64,000 bases of DNA from Siphonodentalium dalli (GCA_032622095.1 CP136064.1:196697948-196761947); one strand, 5' to 3'. Shown: positions 43,175 to 54,694, counted from the stretch's first letter. Translations and numbers: made by a program. The notes: a model not told the origin generated them from the sequence alone.

Positions 43175-44395
43175 CTAGCAGGTTAGCCCGCCACTGGCGG
43201 CATTCGACCCATGGCTTTGGTCGATCCATTAATTTTAGTTTTTCAATGTAACCCCGTACAGGACCGGGCTACTCAAAAACCAAATTTCAAGTCGATAGCT
43301 TCACCCGTTTCCGATATCTGGTCTGCGCATGCGCGTATCTGGCGTCGCACGGGCTCGGCAACCCGATAAAATTCGTATCCGGGGCAAGATACATTCACAT
43401 ACCAAATTTCAAGTCGATAGCTCCACCCGTTTCCGATATCTCGTCTGCGCATGCGCTGCACGGGCGTCGCACGGGCTCGCCAATACGACAGCGACGACCA
43501 CCTGGTCAAACTACACTCACGTACCAAGTTTCGTCCCGATCGGTCGAGGTGTTGGTATCTGATGCAAAAGACGAAATTGTGAGTGTTGGTCAATAGTCCC
43601 CGCCGTGAACCTCATCGTCGCAAAGAGCGGACAGTCAATTAACCCCGTTGTGAATCTCAATCACCAACGCGACGTAAACATGTGTTGCGTTCTAAAAATA
43701 GGAAAGCACTTTCTCTCTGCATAATTATGCAGATGCTAATAACGTTGCTCCCCGTAGGTAGCAATATCGTTGTTGTTGATATTTACGGCTTGGGGGCTAT
43801 TTTCTTATTTAGCAAGTTTGAGCTCAATCGGTTAGAGTCTATAAAGGACACACTCATATATATGACACTTCCCGTAGGTAGCAAGTTTGAGCTCAATCGG
43901 CATTCCCTGGAATTTCCCGTAGATTGGCAGATTCCAGTAGCTTTATAACGGTATATCTGGGGAGAAATCTGATGCTATATTCGTGATTATCTGGGATGAT
44001 TTCGGTATATACCAAAGGTATATACTGTAAAAACAGAGCGCGCCATCCGTGCTCGCAGGGAATAAATTTCGAGCGATAACGTTTGCGTTCCCGTATAACT
44101 CTGCAGATGCGAATAACGTTGAATGGGAAAAAGACGCTCTTTATAGAGATGCGTCAAAAACAAACGCTCATTAAATAATCACTTGATTAACCCCCGCCGT
44201 GCCTATGCGGTGATTTGAGATTGGAGAACGGGTGCTCTGAGCTTCTCTAAACCGCGACCACGTTCGTGTCGGTGGGATTTGACACTTACATAGGAAGTTT
44301 GAGCTCAATCTTTACACGCGTTTTGGATTCTATGAAGTACCCACCCACACACACACACACACACACATATATACGAAGTCTCAAAATATATAGTA
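43175..44395 (-). mobile_element. Helitron-like element, copy H (family 2)
   Basis: A head-to-tail duplicate of copy G joined at CTAG|TC. It differs by a few substitutions, by about 27 extra bases at 43941-43967, and by loss of the last four bases of its 5' end (TCTA) at the junction with copy I. Confidence 0.78.
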
Positions 44396-44810
44396 CTAGC
44401 AGGTTAGCCCGCCACCGGCGGCTTGTCCGAAACATGACATTTTTTTATATATTTTTTTAATTTTTAGCTCCACGCGTTTCAATAAGAAAAAATTGTACCC
44501 GGTAGCTCCACCCGTTTCCGAGATCTGGTCTGCGCATGCGCGAAGCTGGTGTCGCACGGGCTCGGCGACCCGATAAAATTTGTACCCGGCGCAAGATACA
44601 TTCACATAGCAAATTTCAAGTCGATAGCTCCACCCGTTTCCGATATCTCGTCTGCGCATGCGCTGCACGGGCGTCGCACGGGCTCGCCAATGCGACAACG
44701 ACCACCGCCTGGTCAAACTACACACACGTACCAAGTTTCGTCCCGATCGGTCGAGAATCGTAGATTTGTATGAAGTACAACACACACACAAACATAAATA
44801 TATAAGAGAG
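44396..44810 (-). mobile_element. Helitron-like element, copy I (family 2 variant, truncated)
   Basis: The 3' end has CTAG and the hairpin CCGCCACCGGCGG, one base pair different from copies G and H but still fully paired. The body follows the family to ACCAAGTTTCGTCCCGATCG and TGAAGTACAACACACAC. The 5' TC end is missing. Confidence 0.65.
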
Positions 44811-44929
44811 ATATGTAAATTAGATAGATTGTATCAAAATATATAGGAGAGATATGTAAATGATCTACACACCATTACCGGTGTTTGTCAAAGTTTAGTG
44901 GGGTATATCAATACTCATTCACGATCATA

Positions 44930-44996
44930 TCATTGAGGTCCGGAGGGTGTGGGCTATCTCTCGAATACACGGAGTTCTCAAAATATATAGTATAGA
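44930..44996 (-). mobile_element. Helitron-like 5' end fragment
   Basis: GTTCTCAAAATATATAGTATAGA matches the family 2 5' terminus in plus-strand reading (final bases only quoted in part: ATATATAGTATAGA). Little else of the element is present. Confidence 0.5.
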
Positions 44997-45207
44997 AGAT
45001 AAGATAGTATAGATTGTTATAAGTTATTCATGAAAATTGAGTGGGTTGGGTCACAAATACATTCTAATTCCATCCATCATGACATATAGTTACTAGGTAG
45101 GACCTAGCTGTGTCAACAATAGTATAATTATTCCATAAAGGGTGAGGGTCAACAATGCATTTCAGTTCCATTCATTATGACATATCATGACTGGGTAGGA
45201 CTTTATC
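44997..45207. repeat. Direct repeat of 45651-45857 (satellite unit)
   Basis: AGATTGTTATAAGTTATTCA and the following 190 bases recur 650 bp further right with almost no change. The sequence is of the TCAACAAT satellite type. The two copies flank the Helitron-like fragment J. Confidence 0.85.
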
Positions 45208-45419
45208 GCGATGCCCCCAACAGTTGAAGGTGTTTTATTTTAACTAATAGAATGTCATGATATGGTAGGATTCTGGGAATGATATACACATGGCAGCTTA
45301 TACATACACATTCCATATACAATTCGCTTACTTTTGGTGTGATTCATAATCTTGAATACACGCAGGTGGTGAATTATTTGGCGCTTTAAGGCATATTTGT
45401 GCTATAAAAATATACATAT
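45208..45419. other. Unassigned
   Basis: No recognised repeat or gene. Confidence 0.3.
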
Positions 45420-45650
45420 ACAGATGTAGAGTTACTCTTCTTGGATTAACCCCTTCCGTGTTTACGGATCAATAAAATGATTGGGAGTGGAGAAATAGTG
45501 CTCTGAGCGTCTCCAAAATTCTACGCGGACGACCCCCGTGATTTTTACCCTTATATACGAAGTTTGAGCTCGATCGGACCAGTCGTTTTGGATTCTATGA
45601 AGTACCCACACACACACATATATACGAAGTCTCAAAATATATAGTATAGA
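45420..45650 (-). mobile_element. Helitron-like element, copy J (5' part only)
   Basis: GGATTAACCCCTTCCGTG, GGAGAAATAGTGCTCTGAGC, GAAGTTTGAGCTCGATCGG and the (CA)n run correspond to the right third of copies G and H, with divergence. It ends in TC (minus strand) at 45650, preceded by host A. Confidence 0.6.
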
Positions 45651-46840
45651 TAGATAGTATAGATTGTTATAAGTTATTCATGAAAATTGAGTGGGTTGGG
45701 TCACAAATACATTCTAATTCCATCCATCATGACATATAGTTACTAGGTAGGACCTAGCTGTGTCAACAATAGTATAATTATTCCATAAAGGGTGAGGGTC
45801 AACAATGCATTTCAGTTCCATTCATTATGACATATCATGACTGGGTAGGACTTTGTTTTGTCAACAATAAATATCTATCTAAATATTATCTATTTAAATA
45901 TTCATTTTTCATTTGAAGGGGTGGGATAAAGAATGCTTTCCAGTTATATCCATTATTATATGTCAAAACTGAGCAGGACTTAGCTGTGTCAATATTATTT
46001 TTTTATTTATAATTTAGTCATGCATGTCAACAATGAATTTAATTTCTTCCATTCTGATATATCACTTAGGACTTAGCTGTTTCAGCAATAAGTATATTAT
46101 TTATAATTAGTCATAACTAGGTGTGGGGCCCATGCATCGGTGAGGTCAACAATGCATTTCCATTTATTCTTTTAAGGGTGGGGGGGGGGGGGTCAACAGT
46201 GCATTTAATTTACATCCATTGTGGCATACATTATTATATATTATTTATAATTTAGTCATTCAGGGTTGGGGTCAAATATGAAATTCAATTTATTATTTTA
46301 AGGGTGGGGCCAACTAAAGGCTTTTCAATTACATTATGGCATCATAGGTGGGTAAGACTTATTTGTGACAACAATAAGTGAACATTTATAATTTATTCAT
46401 TTAAGGGTGGGGTAAAATGCATTTCAATTCCGTCCATTATGATACATGATGACTGATGACTGGGTTGGACTTTTGTCATTTTAAGGGTGGAGGCCAACTA
46501 AATACATTCCAATTACATTATGGCATCATAGCTGGGTAAGACATATTTGTTTTCATTCAGGGGGTGGGCCATAAAGCATTCGAATTACAATTACATCCAT
46601 TATGGTCTATGCCTCTGTAGGACTGAGCTGTGTCAACAATACATATGTTATTTATAATTTAGTCATGCAACAGGTGGGATCAGTAATGAATTTAATTTCA
46701 TCCATTCCTATATATATAATGACTTGGTTTTTTCTATTGAGGGGTGCGGTCAAGATAGCATTCTAGCTAGATCCATTGTGAAACGTCATGACTGGGTTAT
46801 ATAGTGATAAACACAATGTTTTTTTTCGGGTAAAGCATCT
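45651..46840. repeat. TCAACAAT-type satellite, main block
   Basis: About ten degenerate units of roughly 100-115 bp with TCAACAAT, CATTTCAATTACATCCATTATG, CTGGGTAGGACTTAGCTGTG and TTTATAATTTAGTCAT. A G-run lies at 46171-46190. Unit order and spacing vary, so this is an old, decaying array. Confidence 0.65.
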
Positions 46841-46844
46841 TGCA

Positions 46845-47815
46845 GAGTATCTGTCACAAAGTGGTGAACAGCGTAAACTCGCGTTGAGAGACATGCCGTT
46901 TGTCAGATTAAGTTAAACCCAAAATGAGATCGGATTAGTGGTCCATGAGCGACACTTGTTTCCCAATGAATAACTCACATGAGCGTGCACGAGTTCGCGA
47001 TAATTTATGGCGTATCAATAAGCATTATATCGGCATGTCTGTTGGCTCGCTAGGTAACAGGGTAGTTTGACTGCATGCTCATATCACCGATAGAGTCAAT
47101 GAACGACAAACACGTATCCTTATGAAGCTGTTTTCACATAAATGCGTTTAACGCATGCGTTTGTGTATATATATCCGTTATTTCCTCCGTGGTCTACGTG
47201 TATAGTAGAATAATCTAGTCTAATATGACAAAATATATTTTACAACGGCATCAGCAGTTTCTGTAACATGATAGAGTACCATATACATACAGTTCCAGGC
47301 ATGGTACCATGGTAGTTCCATGTTAAATATCACTTTACCATGGTAGTATCATGGTACTACGACAATATCATGGTTGTACCAGTACCATGGTTGTATCAGG
47401 CATTGTATTACCACGGACATGTAAGTACTACCATGGGAGTCTTCAAGTTGATCTCGTTCCATGAATTTGTGCATTTCGGGGAAATACTAAATGAAATGAC
47501 ATCTAAATGATGTCACTCGGAATTCCCCACCAAGGCGCAGAGCGTTCACGCACGATTTACTGATTTGTTATGAAAACGTCGTCCTCTAAAATTAGCGGAC
47601 GTCTTTTTACGCAGTTATATGAATGGTCCAGTGCTGCCTCTGCTGTTTGAGCCAATGCGTCTTATGTTCGCCTAACGCATCCGTAAAACGCATGCATTAA
47701 ACGCATGTATGTGAATATGTGAAAGCAGCTTTAGACCCGGTTTGGACTGCCAATGTAGGTTTAAACCAGGTTTAAACTCGGAGGTTTAAACCTTAGATGA
47801 CGAATGTTTGTTGTA
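46845..47815 (-). repeat. GTTTAAAC-rich dispersed repeat R2, copy 3 (longest)
   Basis: Reverse complement of the 3850-4110 copy at both of its ends: CATGCCGTTTGTCAGATTAA and GGTCCATGAGC at the left; TGGACTGCCAATGTAGGTTTAAACC and CCTTAGATGACGAATG at the right (longer blocks abridged). The central part, about 600 bp, is missing from the other copy. No transposase ORF is seen. Confidence 0.6.
47291..47438. repeat. ACCATGG-rich palindromic cluster
   Basis: GGTACCATGGTAGTTCCATG, TTTACCATGGTAGTATCATG, ATCATGGTTGTACCAGTACC and ACTACCATGGGAG follow one another in 150 bp. Each contains the palindrome CCATGG or a one-base variant. Confidence 0.75.
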
Positions 47816-48465
47816 TGATATTTAATATTATGAGTTAGAATGAATATATAAAAGATCATTTACATTTCTAAATTTATAGTGGCCATATTGGTTGCCATCT
47901 CAAATTAGCTTCAGTTGAATCAATAAGTGGGAAAACTCGCATGAAGCATACGGATGGATGAATTTGAATAAGAAATATATTTTTCTCTAGGTTATTAGTG
48001 GGTTTTATGAGTTCATAGCCATAACACCTCCAAATTTTCAATATGAGATCTCAACTAGATACCTCTGGGTTGTGTGGATATCTATTGATTCGTGTGATAT
48101 CTGTCTGGTTGATGATGTAACCACAGAACCACACTATGGAAAGCTGGTTCAGAAGAGTAACACGGTTTCCACGTGAACAAGATTATTATATTCAGTACCA
48201 TTCTGAAATTGGTTGTTGGTTTTGGTAAACTTTTGGAAATTTTGTAGTTGATCAATTTTGGAGTTTTGGGGACAAGGTGCACCATGATGGGAAATCCCCT
48301 CCTAGAATGCTATATAAAATAATATAAATGATGTCTGTATGTGGTTACCATGTAGATATATCAAAGTAAGTTACAATGAGGGGCCAAAATTTCAGAAAAT
48401 AGGGCTGAAACACAAAATTGTGTTCTGGCCCCTAAAATAGGACTTCGGCCCTTTTTATACAAAAG
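47816..48465. other. Unassigned
   Basis: AT-rich. A minus-strand ORF of 67 codons (48082-48285) has no motif. Confidence 0.3.
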
Positions 48466-48750
48466 ATGGACGGGGCCATTGAATTCCTCATAAAAAAAGT
48501 ACTCCCGAATCACTATCAAACAGAAACTGGTCCCATGTTCCGTAAAGATTTTACTAGCGAGAGACTAATAATAGCTCTATGGCAATATTCAGAATTTTGG
48601 GGGAAGGTTAGTTTTTTTGGAGATCCTGGGTACAAATATTGGACCAAGTATGTTCTGTATTATATTGATGTGTCTCCACAAGACAAGAGTATTTTTTTCG
48701 ATGAAACAAACGATGAAAAGATGTTTACTCAATGTAATGCAAGTCTTTGA
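48466..48750 (+). CDS. Hypothetical 94-aa protein
   Basis: One uninterrupted frame from ATG to TGA. The composition is protein-like, rich in aromatic residues (Trp at three places, many Tyr and Phe), with a segment DFTSERLIIALWQYSEFW in the middle. An AATAAA lies about 35 bases past the stop, near 48785. No signal peptide, membrane segment or known domain is seen, and no neighbour suggests a role. It could be a terminal exon, an old repeat fragment or a chance ORF. Confidence 0.3.
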   Translation: MDGAIEFLIKKVLPNHYQTETGPMFRKDFTSERLIIALWQYSEFWGKVSFFGDPGYKYWTKYVLYYIDVSPQDKSIFFDETNDEKMFTQCNASL

Positions 48751-49099
48751 AGACAGGGGTTTGTTTGAAAATACAGTGTGAAAAATAAAATTTTAAATGA
48801 TTTGTTTCATTTGATATAAAAAGGGGACCATTTTCTGCTCGATAATTCAGGTTTATATAACCGAATATATATTCTTATCATCGCGAACTACTAGATTTGT
48901 GAACTGTACAACAGGGAAGTTTTTTTCCATGAGTCTTCGCTATTTTGTACCTTAATGTTTGTGGAATCGCGTTGATACCAAAAATGTCGCATAACTCAAA
49001 ATGCTCACATTTTAGTACAGTAGCTGTGATGTTATATCGCACCAGCATACAAAATAAAACCTCGTCAGTTGTATTTAGTTCCTTACTTTGGCTCTTTTG
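48751..49099. other. Unassigned
   Basis: AT-rich. No feature other than the possible poly(A) signal near 48785. Confidence 0.3.
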
Positions 49100-49690
49100 A
49101 CATAATATTCATGGACTATTCGTTAAATATTCACAATAAACCATAAGATGGTCAGCTATCTGTATCCATAAACATAACTGAAGCCATATTATCTATAAAA
49201 CCAAACATGGAAACCAGGAGTTGTCGAAACATGTGTAGGTCACACCGGCTTTCCGTGGTAAACACAAATAGTTCAAAGGTCAAGACCAATGCCCTTTGTA
49301 CAAATAGCCACCCTACTTTCTGACCTGTTCAAAACAAGGAAGCGGAATACCAGTATGTGCATATATGCTGATGACGCGTTTACGACAGTACCATAACGAC
49401 AGATTGGATGAAATTATTAAACCAAACCAGTAATGTGAATATTTATCCCAACAGTAAATGAGGAACTCAATAACAACGTGTCTCACAGACAAAGATCCAA
49501 AACGAGGTCCACACACACTCGACGTGTTGAGTAAACAAAGAGTACACAAGAGAAAATTGCCGATAGTGCATACACCGTACAAACAACTGATCGGAAGTTG
49601 CTGTCGCCGAGCCGAGACAAATCTATTTTAAGATCAAAATATTGCAGAATAACAAAAATAACAACATAAAACAACTTTCGACCCATTTGA
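49100..49690 (+). repeat. Dispersed repeat R1, copy 2
   Basis: Matches 2955-3620 in order and orientation. Its right end, in reverse complement, also matches 55180-55360 (GATTTGTCTCGGC and GCGACAGCAACTTCCGATCAG are the shared blocks). Confidence 0.65.
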
Positions 49691-50095
49691 ACATAACTAC
49701 GTCTTTAAAATGTCACGCCATTGAAACTATATACATGTACCCTGTCTGAATCAAACAAGGTAGTCTCATTTAGTGACTTTTATCCGACTCCGCATGTAAC
49801 AATAATGTATTTGGGGGGGGGCTGTATGTTTTATTATGTGATGAAATTGTGTACACTTGTGGATTTATTAACACAAACTACAGTATGTATATACACCACC
49901 ACCTTATATGTGCAGTGATGTGGCGAAGGGGTCGCGACTGGGTGTGCCTCCTTGGGTATCACCATTTCGGATGGCGAGTCCCGAAAAGTGTGAGCTTCGA
50001 GTTGCACCTCTTGTGTTGGAATTTTCCGACAGGGACTCACTGGCAAACGATTGGAGAAAAATATTTACCCCCCCCCCCCAACCTCTCCATTGGTA
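49691..50095. other. Unassigned, with G-run and C-run
   Basis: A G-run near 49812-49820 and a C-run near 50071-50080. Overlapping ORFs without motifs. Confidence 0.3.
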
Positions 50096-50860
50096 AATCG
50101 ATCTAGTTTAATATTGAACATTTCGAAATGTGGGCTAAATTTCAGTCGGAAACATCAGCTTTCAAATGCATGATACTATAGTGTCAAGCATGGAATATGA
50201 AACGGTAGTCTCCATATTGTTTACCTTAGCAGCTTTTAGACCCAAGAAAACTCGAGTAAAACTGTCAGCATATATTGTTTATAAAATAGCAAATTACAGG
50301 CATAGCATCGTTTCCCGTACTTATAAAAGCCAATTGTGTGTCCCTCTGTAACGAGTTTTGACAGTGTCCCCAATAAACCCACATGCGACCACATAAGTAG
50401 ACTTGACTCAGATAATTATGTCTAGATAAGACACACTGTGTCACAATTGTTACTTTGGGACCGAAAATATCGCAATTGTCAATGTTCGTTAACTGGAGAA
50501 ACAAAGATGAGATAGACTGTATTTTATGGTTCGCTTTGCCTAAATGTGTCTTCTGATCATAATACCGATCTGATAAAGTATGTTACGTACGGGACGCAAC
50601 CCTTTAAGAGAGACTCCATGATATCTCGATTTTGGTTATACATGTGTATTTCAGTTTCCTATCGCTTAAGCCTTAAGTCAACAAATCACTTCACTGAGAA
50701 CGACCATTCAAGCCTTGAGGTTTTATGTTTTGCATTAAGTTTAATTCAACATTATTATATTTTTTGAAATGCTTTTGGTACTTATATTGAAAACTGAAAC
50801 AAATATTGAGTCTCATCTCTTGAATCACCGGAAACCGTGAGAAGTAATATGCATGATATG
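50096..50860. repeat. 0.76-kb direct repeat, left copy
   Basis: Aligns with 52586-53343 at a nearly constant distance of 2489 bp, with a few percent differences (for example the 9-bp CCTTAAGCC segment near 50670 is missing on the right). The two copies flank an RT remnant. The shared ATCATATCTTTCATACCAGG just after this copy reappears, as ATCATATCCTTCATACCAGG, at 53768. Confidence 0.85.
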
Positions 50861-51141
50861 TATATCATATCTTTCATACCAGGTTAAGAGAGATATCTTT
50901 ATTACCTCCAAGTATAGGAGAGATCGATATACATGACATATAAATACAGTTGGATTAAAGTGGGCTCCCCTGGCCACTGTGGTGGGCCGTTGTGTACAAG
51001 TATGGAGAGGTGTTGGAAACCACGAGAGTGAAGCATATATGCATTTAAATGTTCACTACAGCTTTTGTTGCTGGAAAATCTGATTTGTCCAACAGATATG
51101 AAAGTTAGTCGTTACAACATGCGTGGGTGTTGAGAAGATAA
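50861..51141. other. Unassigned, between direct repeat and RT remnant
   Basis: Probably includes the 3' UTR of the RT element, which runs on the minus strand. No tail repeat was recognised. Confidence 0.35.
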
Positions 51142-52580
51142 TTACAATGGACGTGACACGGGTTGCTGTACGCCATTCCTTATCATTGTGCTGAGAACGT
51201 ACAGAAACTTCGCAGAATATAGTACTAATTCCTTGAGGCAGTGCGATATGTGTTCTGTTAGGGTTTCCAGAGAACTTCCGAGGAGGGTTGCTACCAGGTC
51301 ATCTCTGGCTAACGACGCAAGGTGAAAATATTCGGGTATGCCGAAACGAGAGATAATCCCTTCCCAAAAATAGTTTCTAATAATGAGTGCGGCTGGAGAA
51401 GAGCATACGAACATGGCGTGGTCGATTTCGTTCGAGTACACTTCGCTGCAGAGATGACACACTAAATTGTTGGCATAGGTAGTCCTGTTGAGAAGCAGTA
51501 CTAAGTTTTTGAGATATTTCAACATGTAAGCGTTTCCATGGATAAATTTCCAGACTGCCCAGTTTGATAGGGGATTAGGGTGAACTTTCCACAGAATTCG
51601 CAAGGATGGATCGGACGAAACTTTGGTCTGCCACGAGGAAATGAACGTTCCCCTGACAGCTGCCTTCACAAAAGTTATCCACGTTGACAGTTTTGGGAAG
51701 ACCCCAATGTCCAGGTAGTCGTTCAAATAGTTCAAAAGATCGTATTTGGCTAATATGGAGAACATTTCCTGTACAAAAACACTGGAGCGATTGTATAGTC
51801 TGTACATGTGTGCTTTCAGGACAAACAGTCGTAATTGTAATTGATGGCCGAACGGTAGATGGATAAGACGTCCCAGAAAGCAAAGTTTTTTGATATGCAG
51901 TTGATATTCAATTGGTAGAAATCCAAGAAGACCTAGCGATAGCCTAGTTGACGCTCGTTTTTGGAGGGATTGTGCGTATTTGAGACATGTTCTGGCGGCT
52001 TTGTTCATAATGGTGATGGCGGAACTTTGATCAAAAGGAACCACCTCGACACCGTAGAAAGCTCTCGGTAGAAAAACAGTTTTGATGACATTTGTCATGG
52101 TGATGGGTGTAGTGGATTTCATAAGTTTGTTACCCATGATATTGAAAAAGTTATTCCTCATTTTTGTCGACACAGAAGAGGCGGAATTGACCTGCTTCGC
52201 AAACTTGTCCTGAATTAAACCAAGATGGGCACATTCTGTAACTTCCTGAATAGTTTGATTGCCCAACCTCCATATCCTTCCCGAGCGGTCATATGAGTTT
52301 TTATTCTCGTTGAATACAATTTTGCTCTTCGTGGAGGAGAATTCGAATCGCCACCGCCTGCTATATTTCACACATATGTTCAACAAGGAGTCGAGACCGG
52401 ATTTCGATAGCGACAGAAGAGCGATGTCGTCGGCAGTAGTAGGAGTGCCACATGGGATATTGCAGATTCTTAGTCCGTATGGAGAAGTTGCTAGTTCGTT
52501 AAGTAGGTCGTCTATGAAGACGAGATGGCAGAGAGGTGACAGAACGTCACCTTGTCGAGTAGATTGCAGTATTTTGAAAC
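51142..52580 (-). pseudogene. Non-LTR reverse transcriptase, 5'-truncated, TADD box
   Basis: One long open frame runs from the edge of the right-hand direct repeat (about 52580) to a stop at 51142. The reading begins QSTRQGDVLSPLCHLVF (motif B), then FIDDLLNEL and PTTADDIALLSLSKSG (motif C). Next come FSSTKSKIVFNE and ECAHLGLIQ (motif D area), a long thumb and connection, and a knuckle CHLCSEVYSNEIDHAMFVC. Motif A, fingers and endonuclease are missing, so it is not functional as a polymerase. The absence of stops over about 470 codons is notable for a truncated copy. Thr replaces Tyr/Phe in the YADD box, as His does in the related remnant at 33073-34955. Confidence 0.8.
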
Positions 52581-52585
52581 TTTGC

Positions 52586-53343
52586 GATCGATCTAGTTTA
52601 ATATTGAAAATTTCGAAATGTGGGCTAAATTTCAGTCGGAAACATCAGCTTTCAAATGCATGATACTATAGTGTCAAGCATGGAATATGAAACGGTAGTC
52701 TCCATATTTTTTAACTAAGCAGCTTTTAGACCCAAGAAAACTCGAGTAAAACTGTCAGCATATATTGTTTATAAAATAGCAAATTACAGGCATAGCATCG
52801 TTTCCCGTATTATAAAAGCCAACTGTGCGTCCCTCTGTAACGAGTTTTGACAGTGTCCTCAATAAACCCACATGCGACCACATAAGTAGACTTGACTCAG
52901 ATAAGTATGTCTAGATAAGACACACTGTGTCACAATTGTTACGTTGGGACCGAAAATATCACAATTGTCAATGTCCGTTAACTGGAGAAACAAAGATGAG
53001 ATAGACTGTATTTAATGGTTCGCTTTGCCTAAATGTGTCTTCTGATCATAATACCGATCTGATAAAGTATGTTACGTACGGGACGCAACCCTTTAAGAGA
53101 GACTCCATGATATCTCGATTTTGGTTATACATGTGTATTTCAGTTTCCTATCGCTTAAGTCAACAAATCACTTCACTGAGAACGACCATTCAAGCCTTGA
53201 GGTTTTATGTTTTGCATTAAGTTTAATTCAACATTATTATATTATTTGAAATGCTTTTGGTACTTATATTGAAAACTGAAAAAAATATTGAGTCTCATCT
53301 CTTGAATCACCGGAAACCGTGATAAGTAATATGCATGATATGT
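52586..53343. repeat. 0.76-kb direct repeat, right copy
   Basis: Second copy of 50096-50860. Its left edge coincides with the 5' truncation point of the RT remnant. Confidence 0.85.
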
Positions 53344-53810
53344 ATACAAGTAGACCAGAAGTCTTCAATTGCGTACCCATGCTTTTCGATGAACCAGAAC
53401 ATATACTTCTATACTAATGTCATAACATATTTTAAAATAGTTCTAAAATATAATTAAATATTTCAGCACGGTATCTATTGCTTCAACATAGTTACGTTAT
53501 GTGCTTGAATAATAGCATCTTTTGTCTAGAAATCGGAAAACGGATGTAGAACGGAACAGTGCACGCATGCCTTCATCGTGTGCTTCGTGAAGGTTAATAA
53601 TAACCATCCAGATGTGGAACATGTATAATATGGAAACCTCGTTCTTGTTTTTTTGTTTTATGTTTGCACACAAATCCCATCATGTCCAAATAGACGTACA
53701 TATTTTCGACAACTAGTGATCAGCAACTTAAACAACTGCCTATTTTTATCATAGTAAATGCCGTAAATATCATATCCTTCATACCAGGTTAAGACTGAAC
53801 TTCAACCACC
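53344..53810. other. Unassigned; interrupts homology of the right direct repeat
   Basis: About 425 bp here have no match next to the left copy. After it the repeat-associated ATCATATCCTTCATACCAGG resumes at 53768, so this may be an insertion. Confidence 0.4.
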
Positions 53811-53834
53811 TGAGCTGTGACCTGACAAATAATC

Positions 53835-54065
53835 ATGTACAATTCCCCCTTATGTTTATGTGGGGAACTTGAGACAACTTACCACTATCTCTTTGAATGT
53901 ACATTTTATCAAGAGCCCAGAAGAGAACTATATGACTCCCTACCCAATGTTCCCCTATCTGAGAATACTATATTGCGGGGATCAGGGGAGCTTAGCCTTC
54001 GCGAAAACAAACAAATATTTAATGTAGTACAGACATATATTATGAAAACAAAAAGATTCTCATGA
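53835..54065 (+). pseudogene. LINE ORF2 C-terminal zinc-knuckle fragment
   Basis: LCLCGELETTYHYLFECTFY fits the C-x-C-x7-H-x4-C knuckle at the end of many APE-type LINE ORF2 proteins. It is followed by RRELYDSLP and a stop at 54063-54065. Nothing of the reverse transcriptase is found upstream. Confidence 0.7.
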
Positions 54066-54339
54066 TTCCCATGCGTTATGAGGCAGCATGATATTCCCCA
54101 TTATATATGTAGTACTAAATGCCTTCCGATAACGATTATTTTGTATGTTACTTACTTGTTATTATCATCATCAGTTAACAGCCATTGTTATTGAAACCCT
54201 CCCATGGTGCCTGACCCATGCATATTACTATAGACGAGCATAATTTTTATCACGCAACAACTCAATTATTGAAAACTCCCCACCACTGTAATAATTCCAC
54301 GATTCATCTGCCCCCTCATGTCTTCTAATTTCTCACCCC

Positions 54340-54400
54340 CCACACACACACACTCACCCCCCCCCCCCCCCCACACACACACACACACACACACCCCTCA

Positions 54401-54445
<45 letters not shown>

Positions 54446-54617
54446 ACACACACACTCACCCCCCCCCCCCCACACACACACACACTCACCCCCCCCCCCC
54501 CACACACACACACACACACACTCACCCCCCCCCCCCCACACACACCCCCTCTCTCCCCCCTCTCTCCCCCCCCTCTCCCCCCCTCTCCCCCTCTCTCCTC
54601 CCCTCTCTCCTCCATCC

Positions 54618-54694
<77 letters not shown>

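Noticed and set aside
42077-43948. Repeated ORFs of 106, 77 and 81-88 codons
   Set aside because: Shadows of Helitron-like copies G and H. The reading frames cross element ends and show no motifs.
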